Below, in pieces: positions 17,796-26,907 of a DNA stretch of 64,000 nt. The notes below the pieces were generated by a model that searched no databases, was not told the DNA's origin, and saw only the letters and a list, made by a program, of their open reading frames with translations. How positions within the stretch are numbered: the first letter of the stretch is position 1; every line of letters starts with the position of its first letter. Origin of the DNA: Candidatus Scalindua sp. (GTDB lineage: Bacteria > Planctomycetota > Brocadiia > Brocadiales > Scalinduaceae); the NCBI GenBank assembly GCA_021776915.1, contig JAIQZU010000021.1, forward strand, positions 54,850-118,849, written 5' to 3'. Both the position numbers and the translations under genes were made by a program.

Positions 17796-20700
17796 ATGAT
17801 GCAACAACATAACAAAAATCAATTGTGTGGAGTCGAGCTGTTCAAGCGTTCGTGCTTTATTCTTTTTGTTTTTGAAGGATTTCTGGGTATTGCTCATGTT
17901 CTCTGGCCGGAATACCAATGGGGTCAGGGGCGGCATTCCTACTTTAATTTCGGTAATAGTTTGACTCTTGCATCATGGCTTTTAAGCATGCAATTTATTG
18001 GTATTGCAATCCTTGCCATGATTGCTTTCCATAGAGAAAGACGTCTGCAAAATGTTGAACCATCTCCATCAACCTGGATATGGTTAGCCGGAGCCCTTCT
18101 GGCGCTGCTCCTCTCTTTTGCTGAAATAACACGTATACATCACCGTTTCGAGCTGCTGGGTTATCCAAACCCTGATATATATGAAAGCTTCATTGTTTTC
18201 TCTCTCTGGTTAATTTTACTCGTTCTTTTCGGATGGTTCCTGCTCGTCAAACTCCGGGCTGCTCCCGGTTATTACAAATACTGTGCAGGATGGTTGGTTG
18301 CATGGGGGTTAAATCTGATTTTAACAATTATTTCGTCCTCCACCAATATTGCCCATGGACGTTTTTATATCAACTTCACACAGGTTTTGGGATTATCAGA
18401 CCTGTTTGGCGTTACGTTTCTCCTGATAGCCCTTGGCGGGTATGTGTATGGAGTGAAAAACAAGTCGCTTACAAATAAAACTTCAAAGAGCAGTCAGGCC
18501 TCTTTTCCAGGCAGTCAAAATAGAATATTTATGTTACTGGGGGTTGGAGGGACGGCCTTTGTGATGATATTCCTGCAAATCCTCCTTTTCCAGATGCTGA
18601 CTATTTTTGGCGACTACCTTACTGCCAACATGATAATCTCTATAGCCCTGCTTGGTATTTCAATAGGTGGATTGATCGGGTGGTATACCTCCCATCAGGC
18701 TCCATTACAGACTATGATTGGGGCCAGCCTCCTGCTACCTGTCACAATCCTCCTGGTTTTCGGAACGACTGTCAGCCTCATGAAGACTCAATTGATTGCC
18801 TCAATATTACTTATGTTTCCATTTGTGTGCGGCAGCGCTGTTATCACTGTTGCACTGGTTCGTACTAAATCTCACATGGTTTATTTTATTGACTTATCAG
18901 GGGCGGCAATAGGAGCGTTGCTGGTAAGCGTTGCATTAAGTAACTTTCGTGAGGAGAGCAGCCTTTTATTCCTTAGCGCTTTTACCTTTCTTCTCTCATG
19001 CTGCTTTATTATTTATTTACCGGCTAGTAAAATTAGAAATGCTCTTTTTGCCGTGGCATTCGCAGGTCTTTCAGGCTTTTTGCTGGTTGGCAGCTTGAAC
19101 CTTCAATCTGACTGGTTGAACATTGTAAGAACAAAGGTGCTCAAAAGATATCCCCGGGCAGAAGTCTTATTCTCAAATTCCTCGCTTGTCGGCAGGTATG
19201 ACGTTATTCGAAAGAAACCATCTCATCGTACTCTTGCCACACTTGAAAACGGTCGTATTATTGATAATATGCGGCGGCGGCCAACAGAACAATATCAAAT
19301 AGACCCTCGCCTCCCTCACACTCTGATGAAAGACCCCGTGATCCTTATCCTTGGGCTTTCCGGTGATGGAATCACTAAAACTTCTAAGGCTCTGGGCAAA
19401 AAGGTTTATGGAGTCGAAATCAATCCTGCAATAGTAAGCTTACAAACAAATGAATTAATCGAATTCAACTCCAACAGCTACGAAGATATTGAAGTAGCGG
19501 TTATGGATGGCCGGAGTTTTCTGGAAAAGAGCGATCAGAGGTATGATATCATTACATTGATGAATGCGCACAATGCGCGCGGCCACACTGCAGGAAGTGC
19601 TCCCAGCCCGGAATATCTCCATACTTATGAAGCTATAGAATCATACCTGAAACATCTGACCGGGCGCGGCGTTCTCATTGTGGAAGAACCTGTAAACAGG
19701 CCCGAAAGAGAGCTTCCTGTCTGGAAGCTTCTTGTGACAATGCGCCAGGCTTTAGTTGACCGCGGGATTACCAAACCTGCACAGCATTTCTTTGTCTTTC
19801 AGTGGCGAACGAAGCGAAATAATTACATACAGATTCTAATGAAGAAAAATCCTCTTACCAGTGAAGAGATCGCCAACTTGAGGAAATGGGTTAAAGATGT
19901 TGATGACAAAAAGGATATCGAATCCCGTTTGAAACGCCGCATGGGGCCAATTAGAACGAAAACTACTATCCTCCATTCTCCTGACGAGTATTTTTCAACC
20001 AACTATTCCCGTATTCTTAGAGGAAAAACATACAAAGACTTTTTACTCTCCTGTAATCTTAACGTTACCACAGACAACCGCCCTTTTCATTTTGACGTTG
20101 ACCCTGCACACACGAAGTTAAAGAGTGCATATACCAGAACCCTTCTCATGTCAGCAATTTTAACCCCTTTTCTGCTATCCTTCCTGGTACGCAATCGCTC
20201 TAAACTACATGGTGTTCTTCCGCATTTGTCTGTAGTTATCCTGACAGGTATGGGTTATCTTCTGATTGAGATTGTTTTGATACAACGTTATAGTATTTTT
20301 CTTGGTTATCCAATTCTGACTTTCGCAACTATACTGGGAACACTGCTTGTTTGTTCCGGGCTGGGGAGTCTCTGGAGCAGCCGCATCGGCCAATCGGGCA
20401 TGTATTATTCTCTGGCAGCAATCATTGTATTATTAATATTGCACCTTTGGTTTATCCCGTCACTTTTTCCAATAGGGGCTTCACTCCCTTTATATTCAAA
20501 AGTTGCTTTTGCCATACTCACTTTAGCTCCATTAGCTTTCTTTATGGGAGTCCCCTTTCCTTTTGTTTTGAATTCAAGCAAGATACGGTTTACCGAATCA
20601 TCGGCAGGGATGTTGTTTGCCATAAACGGCGCAAGCAGCGCGCTTGCCGTACCTTTGGCTATGAACATTTCTACTTCGTGGGGATTGAATACAACATTTC

Positions 20701-21632
20701 AAATTGGTTTGTTAGTCTATGTATTAGTGTGGGTTTTGTTGATTTCAATGCAGAAGCGAAGTCTGCAGAAATTAACTAATGGATTTGCGGTCTTGACTAT
20801 CTGCCTCTTGTTGGCTTGTCCCTGGGTCAGCAACAAGCCGGTTATTGATGCAGAAAGTACCCATTATCGTATTTATGGTATCAGTTATGGACACTCTTCT
20901 TATCGCGAAGACAAGGTTCTCCTGGGCGGTTCGCCATCAAAATCAATACCTTTTGAATGGCTTTTCTGGGTAATACAGGGAAATGGACAAACAATATTAG
21001 TAGATACCGGATTTGATGACCCTCTAAGGGGAAAAGGATGGGGCATTTCCAACTATGTTCAACCCGCTAAGAGGTTAAGCCAGTTGGGAATTTCACCGTC
21101 TGAGATTACTGATATTATCTTGACACATACACATTGGGACCACACAGGCGGCCTTGCACCCTACGGGAATGCAAGGGTATGGATTCAGGAAAATGAGTAT
21201 CTGCACGCCAAAACAACACTTAATCCGGCAAATATTAGACGCAAAGGGATATACATGGAGGATTTAGAAACCCTGACTTTGATTGAAGATGAAGGGCGTC
21301 TTAATCTGGTTAGTGGAGACAAAGAGATAGCGCCCGGCATAACCCTGACCCTGGACGGAAGCCATACACCCGGTTCACAGTATATTATAGTAGAGACGCT
21401 TCATGGCCCTGTTATTATTGCAGGAGACGCCTGCTACACATATAAAAATAACCGGTGGCACATACCGGCCGGCAACAGCATAGACCCTCAGACTAATCTA
21501 TCCGTGATCAGGAAAATGCACCGTCAGGCAGCGTCACCATTTTTCATTTTACCCGGTCATGATCCTTTGGTGATGAAGTGGTTTCCAGAGGTCTCAGATG
21601 GAATTGTTCAGATAACACCTACATCAGAATAG
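17796..21632 (+). CDS. Membrane spermidine-synthase-like protein fused to a metallo-beta-lactamase domain
   Basis: 1278 residues, in order: an N-terminal membrane region (about 15-230), a second multi-helix region (240-480), a spermidine/spermine-synthase-like Rossmann domain (about 490-690, ILILGLSGDG and YGVEINPAI), more membrane helices (about 780-1010), and a C-terminal metallo-beta-lactamase domain with a complete zinc set: HTHWDH (about 1109), His in LDGSHTPG, Asp in IAGDACY, His in PGHDP. The lactamase part most resembles lactonase-like hydrolases. The synthase part lacks the usual YDVIIVD aspartate, reading YDIITLMNAH instead, so ordinary aminopropyl transfer is doubtful. The next gene starts eight bases after its stop. 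A membrane-embedded group-transfer and hydrolysis enzyme is inferred; no substrate can be named. Confidence 0.85.
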   Translation: MMQQHNKNQLCGVELFKRSCFILFVFEGFLGIAHVLWPEYQWGQGRHSYFNFGNSLTLASWLLSMQFIGIAILAMIAFHRERRLQNVEPSPSTWIWLAGALLALLLSFAEITRIHHRFELLGYPNPDIYESFIVFSLWLILLVLFGWFLLVKLRAAPGYYKYCAGWLVAWGLNLILTIISSSTNIAHGRFYINFTQVLGLSDLFGVTFLLIALGGYVYGVKNKSLTNKTSKSSQASFPGSQNRIFMLLGVGGTAFVMIFLQILLFQMLTIFGDYLTANMIISIALLGISIGGLIGWYTSHQAPLQTMIGASLLLPVTILLVFGTTVSLMKTQLIASILLMFPFVCGSAVITVALVRTKSHMVYFIDLSGAAIGALLVSVALSNFREESSLLFLSAFTFLLSCCFIIYLPASKIRNALFAVAFAGLSGFLLVGSLNLQSDWLNIVRTKVLKRYPRAEVLFSNSSLVGRYDVIRKKPSHRTLATLENGRIIDNMRRRPTEQYQIDPRLPHTLMKDPVILILGLSGDGITKTSKALGKKVYGVEINPAIVSLQTNELIEFNSNSYEDIEVAVMDGRSFLEKSDQRYDIITLMNAHNARGHTAGSAPSPEYLHTYEAIESYLKHLTGRGVLIVEEPVNRPERELPVWKLLVTMRQALVDRGITKPAQHFFVFQWRTKRNNYIQILMKKNPLTSEEIANLRKWVKDVDDKKDIESRLKRRMGPIRTKTTILHSPDEYFSTNYSRILRGKTYKDFLLSCNLNVTTDNRPFHFDVDPAHTKLKSAYTRTLLMSAILTPFLLSFLVRNRSKLHGVLPHLSVVILTGMGYLLIEIVLIQRYSIFLGYPILTFATILGTLLVCSGLGSLWSSRIGQSGMYYSLAAIIVLLILHLWFIPSLFPIGASLPLYSKVAFAILTLAPLAFFMGVPFPFVLNSSKIRFTESSAGMLFAINGASSALAVPLAMNISTSWGLNTTFQIGLLVYVLVWVLLISMQKRSLQKLTNGFAVLTICLLLACPWVSNKPVIDAESTHYRIYGISYGHSSYREDKVLLGGSPSKSIPFEWLFWVIQGNGQTILVDTGFDDPLRGKGWGISNYVQPAKRLSQLGISPSEITDIILTHTHWDHTGGLAPYGNARVWIQENEYLHAKTTLNPANIRRKGIYMEDLETLTLIEDEGRLNLVSGDKEIAPGITLTLDGSHTPGSQYIIVETLHGPVIIAGDACYTYKNNRWHIPAGNSIDPQTNLSVIRKMHRQAASPFFILPGHDPLVMKWFPEVSDGIVQITPTSE

Positions 21633-21640
21633 GAATTACC

Positions 21641-24313
21641 ATGAACCTACAAGAACGCTCCGTATATGATAACACCCGTCGAACAATCTGTATTTACCTG
21701 GGTATCTTAATAAGTATTGCAATAATTATGGGTGTATTGCATTGTTTTTTTGCCGGTATTAAGACCGAGGGAGTTGCATGGTTTAACCTCGACAAAGAGA
21801 GAAATATTCCAACGTGGTTTTCAGGTCTGCTTTTATTCCTCTTAGGTTGTTCTGCATTCGCTGCATACTACTGGGAAAAGAAACGCATTGCAGAAGGTGA
21901 TTCTTGTTTCCGCTTACCAATATTATGGTTGGGTATTGGAATAATAGGGTTATTTATGTCTCTTGATGAGATTACGATTCTTCATGAGAATATCTTATGG
22001 CGTGAAACCAGGCTCTTTTCTGAGAAATTTGGCGATTCGTGGATATATGTTACCCAATGGCAGATACTCTTTGCTCCAGCCATACTACTCATACTATCTT
22101 TTTTTGTCATCTTCTTTTCCAATCGTTTCGGCTGCAGTCTATGGGCAAAATTTAGTTCCTTTACTGGCATTGGATGCTGGTTGGTATCACTATCCCTCGA
22201 GGGAATGCGAGGAACGTTCAAACTGAAAAGTAAATGGTGGTATTCCTTTGAGGTCTTGATTGAAGAAGAAATGGAGATGATTGGCACACTCTTTTTACTA
22301 TCTTCTATTATTTTTTACACGATTGACATTGCCCTGGACTTTACTGCTGAGCGCCGCCATCACCTCAAATTGGCTTCCAGATTTCTAACCAGGCAGACTG
22401 TAATTATTCTTGCGGTTACTTTGCTTATTTTATCGGCAGCAGGCGGAGCCATTTACTATTTCGCACATAAGCAGGCATCCATTGAGACTCCACTACCACG
22501 GCTGTACAAAAAAGCAAAAAGGCAATCTGCTCGGACTCAGGATGAGATTGATAATAAGACCGTTGATTTTAAATCTCCAGTACAAGAAATTTTGTCCCCG
22601 GAAATCTGGTTTGAAGACATTAAGGTTCCCGTGTCCATTTCGAGGCTGGACAAAGAAGCTCTTGTTAAATCTGCAGCAGAATCTGTTTTTGATGGAAAGA
22701 CCAATGTAAACAATATCCCTCCAACTCTAAAGGAAGACACTTTACCACGGATAGTTTTTCTTTCTGCCAGCGACGGTATAAGACCTGCCTATGTTGTAAC
22801 GGGGACAGGGAAAGGAATTACTGAAGCTATTGAACGTGCTGTAACACAAGTACGTTCTCTGTTTGAAAACAATTACAGTCCCAAATGGTTCAAACTAGAC
22901 ATAGTGCAGGATGTTTATAATATGGATAATGTTGACCCTGATAAACCAATTAAAATTGAGAGAAGTCTTCAAGGCATGGCTTTTGATAGAAGATCCGGCA
23001 TTGCATTCCTTCCGGAGGAAATGGTGGCCCACACGCTGATGAATAGTAAACAGGAAATACAAATGAATAACATGGAAAAGTATCTGAAGGATCGTTCTCT
23101 TCATGCAGAACAGTTTCAAAGGCTTAAAGGTTTAGGCGAGACTGCAATATATCGTTTTACGACTATTAGTCTTTTCTCTGATGGCAAGGATGCTATCAGC
23201 CTTTATAGAGGCCATCGGCTTTACAACCAGTTATCCAGGGAGGATCTTTTATCGGCTGCACGCCATGGGGGACAGTATCTTACACGGGCTGTAGGTGATA
23301 ACGGAAGGTTTGTCTATAGATACCTTCCCAAGGCAGATCGTGTACCTAAGAAATACAACATCCTGCGCCATGCAGGTACGGTTTATTCAATGCTGGAACT
23401 GTATGAGTTCACCGGCGAAACAGAACTGCTTAGAGCGGCGCATAAGGCTATTGAATATCTATTGTTATCAGTAAAGCCCTCTCTGGATGAAAATCAGAAT
23501 ATAGAATGTATTGTGGAGAATGGATATGCCAAATTAGGAGGAAATGCCCTTACAGTCATTGCACTGGCCAAATATATTGCAGTTACCGGGGATACTCAAT
23601 ATATGCCGGTTATGCTTCGACTGGGCAGATGGATACAGAACGCCCAGAGAGAGAGTGGAGAATTCTATATGCAAAAACAATCTTATCCGGATGGAGAAGT
23701 CACTGATTTTGTCTCTCAATATTACCCGGGCGAAGCGTTACTTGCCATGACACGTATCTATGCACTCGACCCTCATGACGCCTGGCTGGACGTAGCCGAA
23801 AGGGGCGCTCAATATTTAATAAATGTTCGTGATTACGGTTTGCCACCTTCTAAATTGATTCACGACCACTGGCTGCTTTACGCCTTAAACGAACTATACC
23901 GTCACCGACAGAATTCATTGTACCTGGAGCATGCCTTGAAAATCACTCACTCCATAACACAAAGACAAAATCGTGAGCCGGCATATCCGGACTGGCTGGG
24001 CAGTTACTATCATCCTCCACGATCTACTCCCACAGCAACCCGTACCGAAGGGCTTTGTGCTACATACCTCCTGGCCAGAGACTTTGCCGACCAACAGGAA
24101 GCCGAAAAGATTTTAGAAACCATCCGGCTGGCCGTTCCGTTTCAATTACAAACACAATTCAGGCCGGAATCAGTTTTGTATTTAGAAAACCCGCAACGCT
24201 CATTGGGCGGATTCCACCGGAGTCTTACCAATTTTGAGATTCGAATTGATTATGTTCAACACAATATATCCAGCCTTCTTAATTATTATCGTATTATAAC
24301 TGATAACGAGTAA
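21641..24313 (+). CDS. Membrane protein with alpha-toroid-like C-terminal domain
   Basis: 890 residues from ATG 21641, eight bases after the preceding stop with GGAAT upstream; a longer frame from 21578 would overlap the previous gene. Six or seven hydrophobic segments occupy the first 260 residues, including conserved-looking SLDEITILHE. An unassigned alpha/beta region follows (about 350-490, SASDGIRPAYVVTGTGKGITEA). The last 400 residues form repeated helical hairpins (RHAGTVYSMLELYEFTGE, GGNALTVIALAKYIAVTGD, YPGEALLAMTRIYALDP) typical of an (alpha/alpha)6 toroid as in glycan-active enzymes. It is translationally close to the spermidine-synthase/lactamase fusion, so the two probably act together. 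Function unknown. Confidence 0.75.
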   Translation: MNLQERSVYDNTRRTICIYLGILISIAIIMGVLHCFFAGIKTEGVAWFNLDKERNIPTWFSGLLLFLLGCSAFAAYYWEKKRIAEGDSCFRLPILWLGIGIIGLFMSLDEITILHENILWRETRLFSEKFGDSWIYVTQWQILFAPAILLILSFFVIFFSNRFGCSLWAKFSSFTGIGCWLVSLSLEGMRGTFKLKSKWWYSFEVLIEEEMEMIGTLFLLSSIIFYTIDIALDFTAERRHHLKLASRFLTRQTVIILAVTLLILSAAGGAIYYFAHKQASIETPLPRLYKKAKRQSARTQDEIDNKTVDFKSPVQEILSPEIWFEDIKVPVSISRLDKEALVKSAAESVFDGKTNVNNIPPTLKEDTLPRIVFLSASDGIRPAYVVTGTGKGITEAIERAVTQVRSLFENNYSPKWFKLDIVQDVYNMDNVDPDKPIKIERSLQGMAFDRRSGIAFLPEEMVAHTLMNSKQEIQMNNMEKYLKDRSLHAEQFQRLKGLGETAIYRFTTISLFSDGKDAISLYRGHRLYNQLSREDLLSAARHGGQYLTRAVGDNGRFVYRYLPKADRVPKKYNILRHAGTVYSMLELYEFTGETELLRAAHKAIEYLLLSVKPSLDENQNIECIVENGYAKLGGNALTVIALAKYIAVTGDTQYMPVMLRLGRWIQNAQRESGEFYMQKQSYPDGEVTDFVSQYYPGEALLAMTRIYALDPHDAWLDVAERGAQYLINVRDYGLPPSKLIHDHWLLYALNELYRHRQNSLYLEHALKITHSITQRQNREPAYPDWLGSYYHPPRSTPTATRTEGLCATYLLARDFADQQEAEKILETIRLAVPFQLQTQFRPESVLYLENPQRSLGGFHRSLTNFEIRIDYVQHNISSLLNYYRIITDNE

Positions 24314-24366
24314 AATCCCTCCAGGACGAAATGCCTGGTATACTGGATTACTAAAAAAAGGTGTGA

Positions 24367-24756
24367 TTATGATGTTAAAGTAAGCCGATTATCATGGTGT
24401 GGATCTTTCTGGAAAGACCTCTCTATAAACTCTCTCTCTTTTTCATCCATATTTACAAGAACAGCTGCGATACCAGACACAAAAGAAGTCAAATGTCTTT
24501 TAGTACGAATTACTTTTCCAGTACAGCTTACTATAGTTGGGGCGGCAGAAATATGTATTTTAAAATCTAAGAGTGTGCCAATTGCTAAATTTTTATTATA
24601 ATAAAAGTATATGCTATTAACTGCAAAGTTTGACACATCAACTACATCCCAGTCATCTGAAATTACTTTATTGTCTTCATTTGGTTTCATCCGTAAACTT
24701 AACATGTACGGCTTTTTTGCTCTACAATGTTTTCTTCTATCTATACCCGTATACAA
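24367..24756 (-). CDS. PilZ-domain protein
   Basis: 129 residues, essentially one PilZ domain: RxxxR in DRRKHCRAKKPY (residues 8-12), then DVSNFAVNSIYF in place of the usual D/NxSxxG motif. PilZ domains bind cyclic di-GMP and often control motility and pili. The glycine of the second motif is replaced, so c-di-GMP affinity is uncertain. It stands alone on the minus strand between membrane-protein genes, about 6 kb from the pilus locus. Confidence 0.78.
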   Translation of the reverse strand: MYTGIDRRKHCRAKKPYMLSLRMKPNEDNKVISDDWDVVDVSNFAVNSIYFYYNKNLAIGTLLDFKIHISAAPTIVSCTGKVIRTKRHLTSFVSGIAAVLVNMDEKEREFIERSFQKDPHHDNRLTLTS

Positions 24757-24917
24757 TATTAACCCTTTCTTATTTCTTAATTTCTACACTTAAACTTTCG
24801 GATTGATCTTTAGTCTTTTTCTATCGGTATTATGAATAATTCATCAAAACAAATAGTCACTCTTATTATCGTCACATAAACAAAAACTTTTACATAAATA
24901 TATTCAAAAAATTACTA

Positions 24918-24947
24918 TTGTATCCCATTGCCATGATGTGTTATAAG
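24918..24947 (+). promoter_or_regulatory. Possible sigma-70 promoter for the ExeA-type gene
   Basis: TTGTAT (24918-24923), 18-base spacer, TATAAG (24942-24947), about 90 bases before the start at 25038. Moderate match only. Confidence 0.3.
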
Positions 24948-25037
24948 CATTGTCAAAGTAGAAAGAAATATGCAATCATAACTTATTAACCTTCCTATAG
25001 TTATTAATAGAAACAACATATACTATTAATAAGAAAA

Positions 25038-26711
25038 ATGTACGAAAAATTTTATCATCTTAAAGAAAATCCATTTAATGTAACTTCTGATCCTGTCTTC
25101 TTTTTCTCAAGTTCTAATCATACCGATGCCTTGTCTCATCTTACATATGGTATTGAACAGAGAAAGGGTATATTGCTTATCACTGGAGAAGTCGGAACAG
25201 GCAAAACAATACTATGCCGAACCCTGTTGAATAGATACAGAAGCCACCTGGAAAATAATATCAAAACGGCCTTGATCTTAAATCCGAGTTTCTCTGACCA
25301 ACAGCTACTACAACTTATCCTTAAAGATTTCGGTATACAGGGAAATTTCGAGAATAAATTTGATTTGATTAACGCTTTAAATGGATTCCTTCTTGAGGAA
25401 ACGGGCAACGGCCATAATATTGTTCTTATTATTGATGAGGCTCAGAATCTGGGCGTAGAACAATTGGAACAAATTCGCTTGCTCTCTAATCTGGAGACAG
25501 AAAAGGAGAAACTTCTTCAAATCATTCTGATCGGCCAACCTGAGTTGTGTGAAAAACTTGAATTATCATCCTTAAGACAATTAAATCAAAGAATAGCTGT
25601 TCGCTATCATCTCCTCCCTTTAAAACGGGATGAAATAAAGAAATATATTAAACATAGACTCAAGATTGCTTCATCAAAAAACTCTAAAAACAGTGTTCGT
25701 TTTACCGATAAAGCCATAGATACCATTTATGAAGGTTGTAAAGGAACACCGCGAATGATCAATATCCTATGCGATAGAGCATTATTGGCAGGATTTGCAT
25801 CAGAAACATTAACGATTGATAAAAATATTATTCAAAAGTGTATTAAGGAGGTGGCCATAAAATCCAATAAAGTAAAACCGGTTTCAACTAAAAAGAAAAG
25901 GTCCTGGTATAAAAATATTTATGTCTTACTTTGTATTCTTTGTGCAATTGGGGGTCTTTCTTACACGGTATTAGATTTTTATGACCAACCGTTTATGTCC
26001 TTAAAGTCATCAGTTCAAAAATTCTTATCAGTTCGTCCACATTTATCAAATCTATCTTCTTTATCAATAAAAGAAAAAGCTATCTTACCAAAACCAGACC
26101 AACCCGGTCTTGTTGGAGAAGATAAAAAGGATATTAGTGAACTTTACACCAGCGGTTATAATTTTGACAGGCAGGAAAATTATAAAGAAGCAGTGAGGTG
26201 GTATAGAAAAGCTGCTGAACGGGGACACGCCCAGGCACAAGTTAATCTAGGCACATTTTATTCTAATGGGCTTGGAGTAGAGCGAGATTGCACGGAAGCG
26301 GTCAAATGGTATAGAAAAGCTGCCGAACAAGAACACGCTCAAGCACAAAACAATCTGGGAGTAATGTATTCCGAAGGACAGGGAGTAGAGCAGGATTATA
26401 GTGAGGCAGCAAAATGGTGCGGCAAGGCCGCCGAACAGGGACACGCTCAGGCACAAACCAATCTGTGTATAATGTATTCCGAAGGACAGGGAGTAGAGCA
26501 GGATTATAATGAGGCAGCAAAATGGTGTCGCAAGGCTGCTGAACAGGGGCATGGGCAGGCACAAGCTATTCTGGGTATAATGTATTCTCAAGGCCAGGGG
26601 GTGGAACAGGATTTTAAAGAGGCAACCAGATGGCACAGGAAAGCCGCTGAAAATGGAATTAACTATGCGAGGGAAGCATTGAAGCGTTTAGAGCAGAATT
26701 ATCCCAGATGA
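25038..26711 (+). CDS. ExeA/GspA/MshM-type AAA ATPase with membrane span and Sel1 repeats
   Basis: 557 residues. The N-terminal ATPase begins MYEKFYHLKENPFNVTSDP, the hallmark start of ExeA/GspA and MshM proteins. It has Walker A TGEVGTGKT (about 50-58), Walker B IVLIIDEAQ and a C-terminal winged-helix-like lid. One membrane helix follows (about 295-315, NIYVLLCILCAIGGLSY). After a Pro/Ser-rich linker come about five Sel1-like repeats (consensus EAxKWYRKAAEQGHAQAQxNLG), presumably periplasmic. In classical ExeA the outer part binds peptidoglycan; here Sel1 repeats take its place. The next gene shares the same span and repeats. Likely role: energising assembly of a secretin or pilus through the wall. 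Confidence 0.88.
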   Translation: MYEKFYHLKENPFNVTSDPVFFFSSSNHTDALSHLTYGIEQRKGILLITGEVGTGKTILCRTLLNRYRSHLENNIKTALILNPSFSDQQLLQLILKDFGIQGNFENKFDLINALNGFLLEETGNGHNIVLIIDEAQNLGVEQLEQIRLLSNLETEKEKLLQIILIGQPELCEKLELSSLRQLNQRIAVRYHLLPLKRDEIKKYIKHRLKIASSKNSKNSVRFTDKAIDTIYEGCKGTPRMINILCDRALLAGFASETLTIDKNIIQKCIKEVAIKSNKVKPVSTKKKRSWYKNIYVLLCILCAIGGLSYTVLDFYDQPFMSLKSSVQKFLSVRPHLSNLSSLSIKEKAILPKPDQPGLVGEDKKDISELYTSGYNFDRQENYKEAVRWYRKAAERGHAQAQVNLGTFYSNGLGVERDCTEAVKWYRKAAEQEHAQAQNNLGVMYSEGQGVEQDYSEAAKWCGKAAEQGHAQAQTNLCIMYSEGQGVEQDYNEAAKWCRKAAEQGHGQAQAILGIMYSQGQGVEQDFKEATRWHRKAAENGINYAREALKRLEQNYPR

Positions 26712-26907
26712 TAATAATTTCTTAATTGATTTACAGGAACTCATTGATTAGTATTTTCACTTATTCAATTTACCAGTTGAACCATCTGTATTATTTTTGA
26801 AAGTTATATGAGAACGTCTCTGTACGGTGAATATCATATATGTATATATGTATTTATTACTGATAAGTACATAATTCATAAACGTAATCTGGAGGTCTGT
26901 ATAGCAA

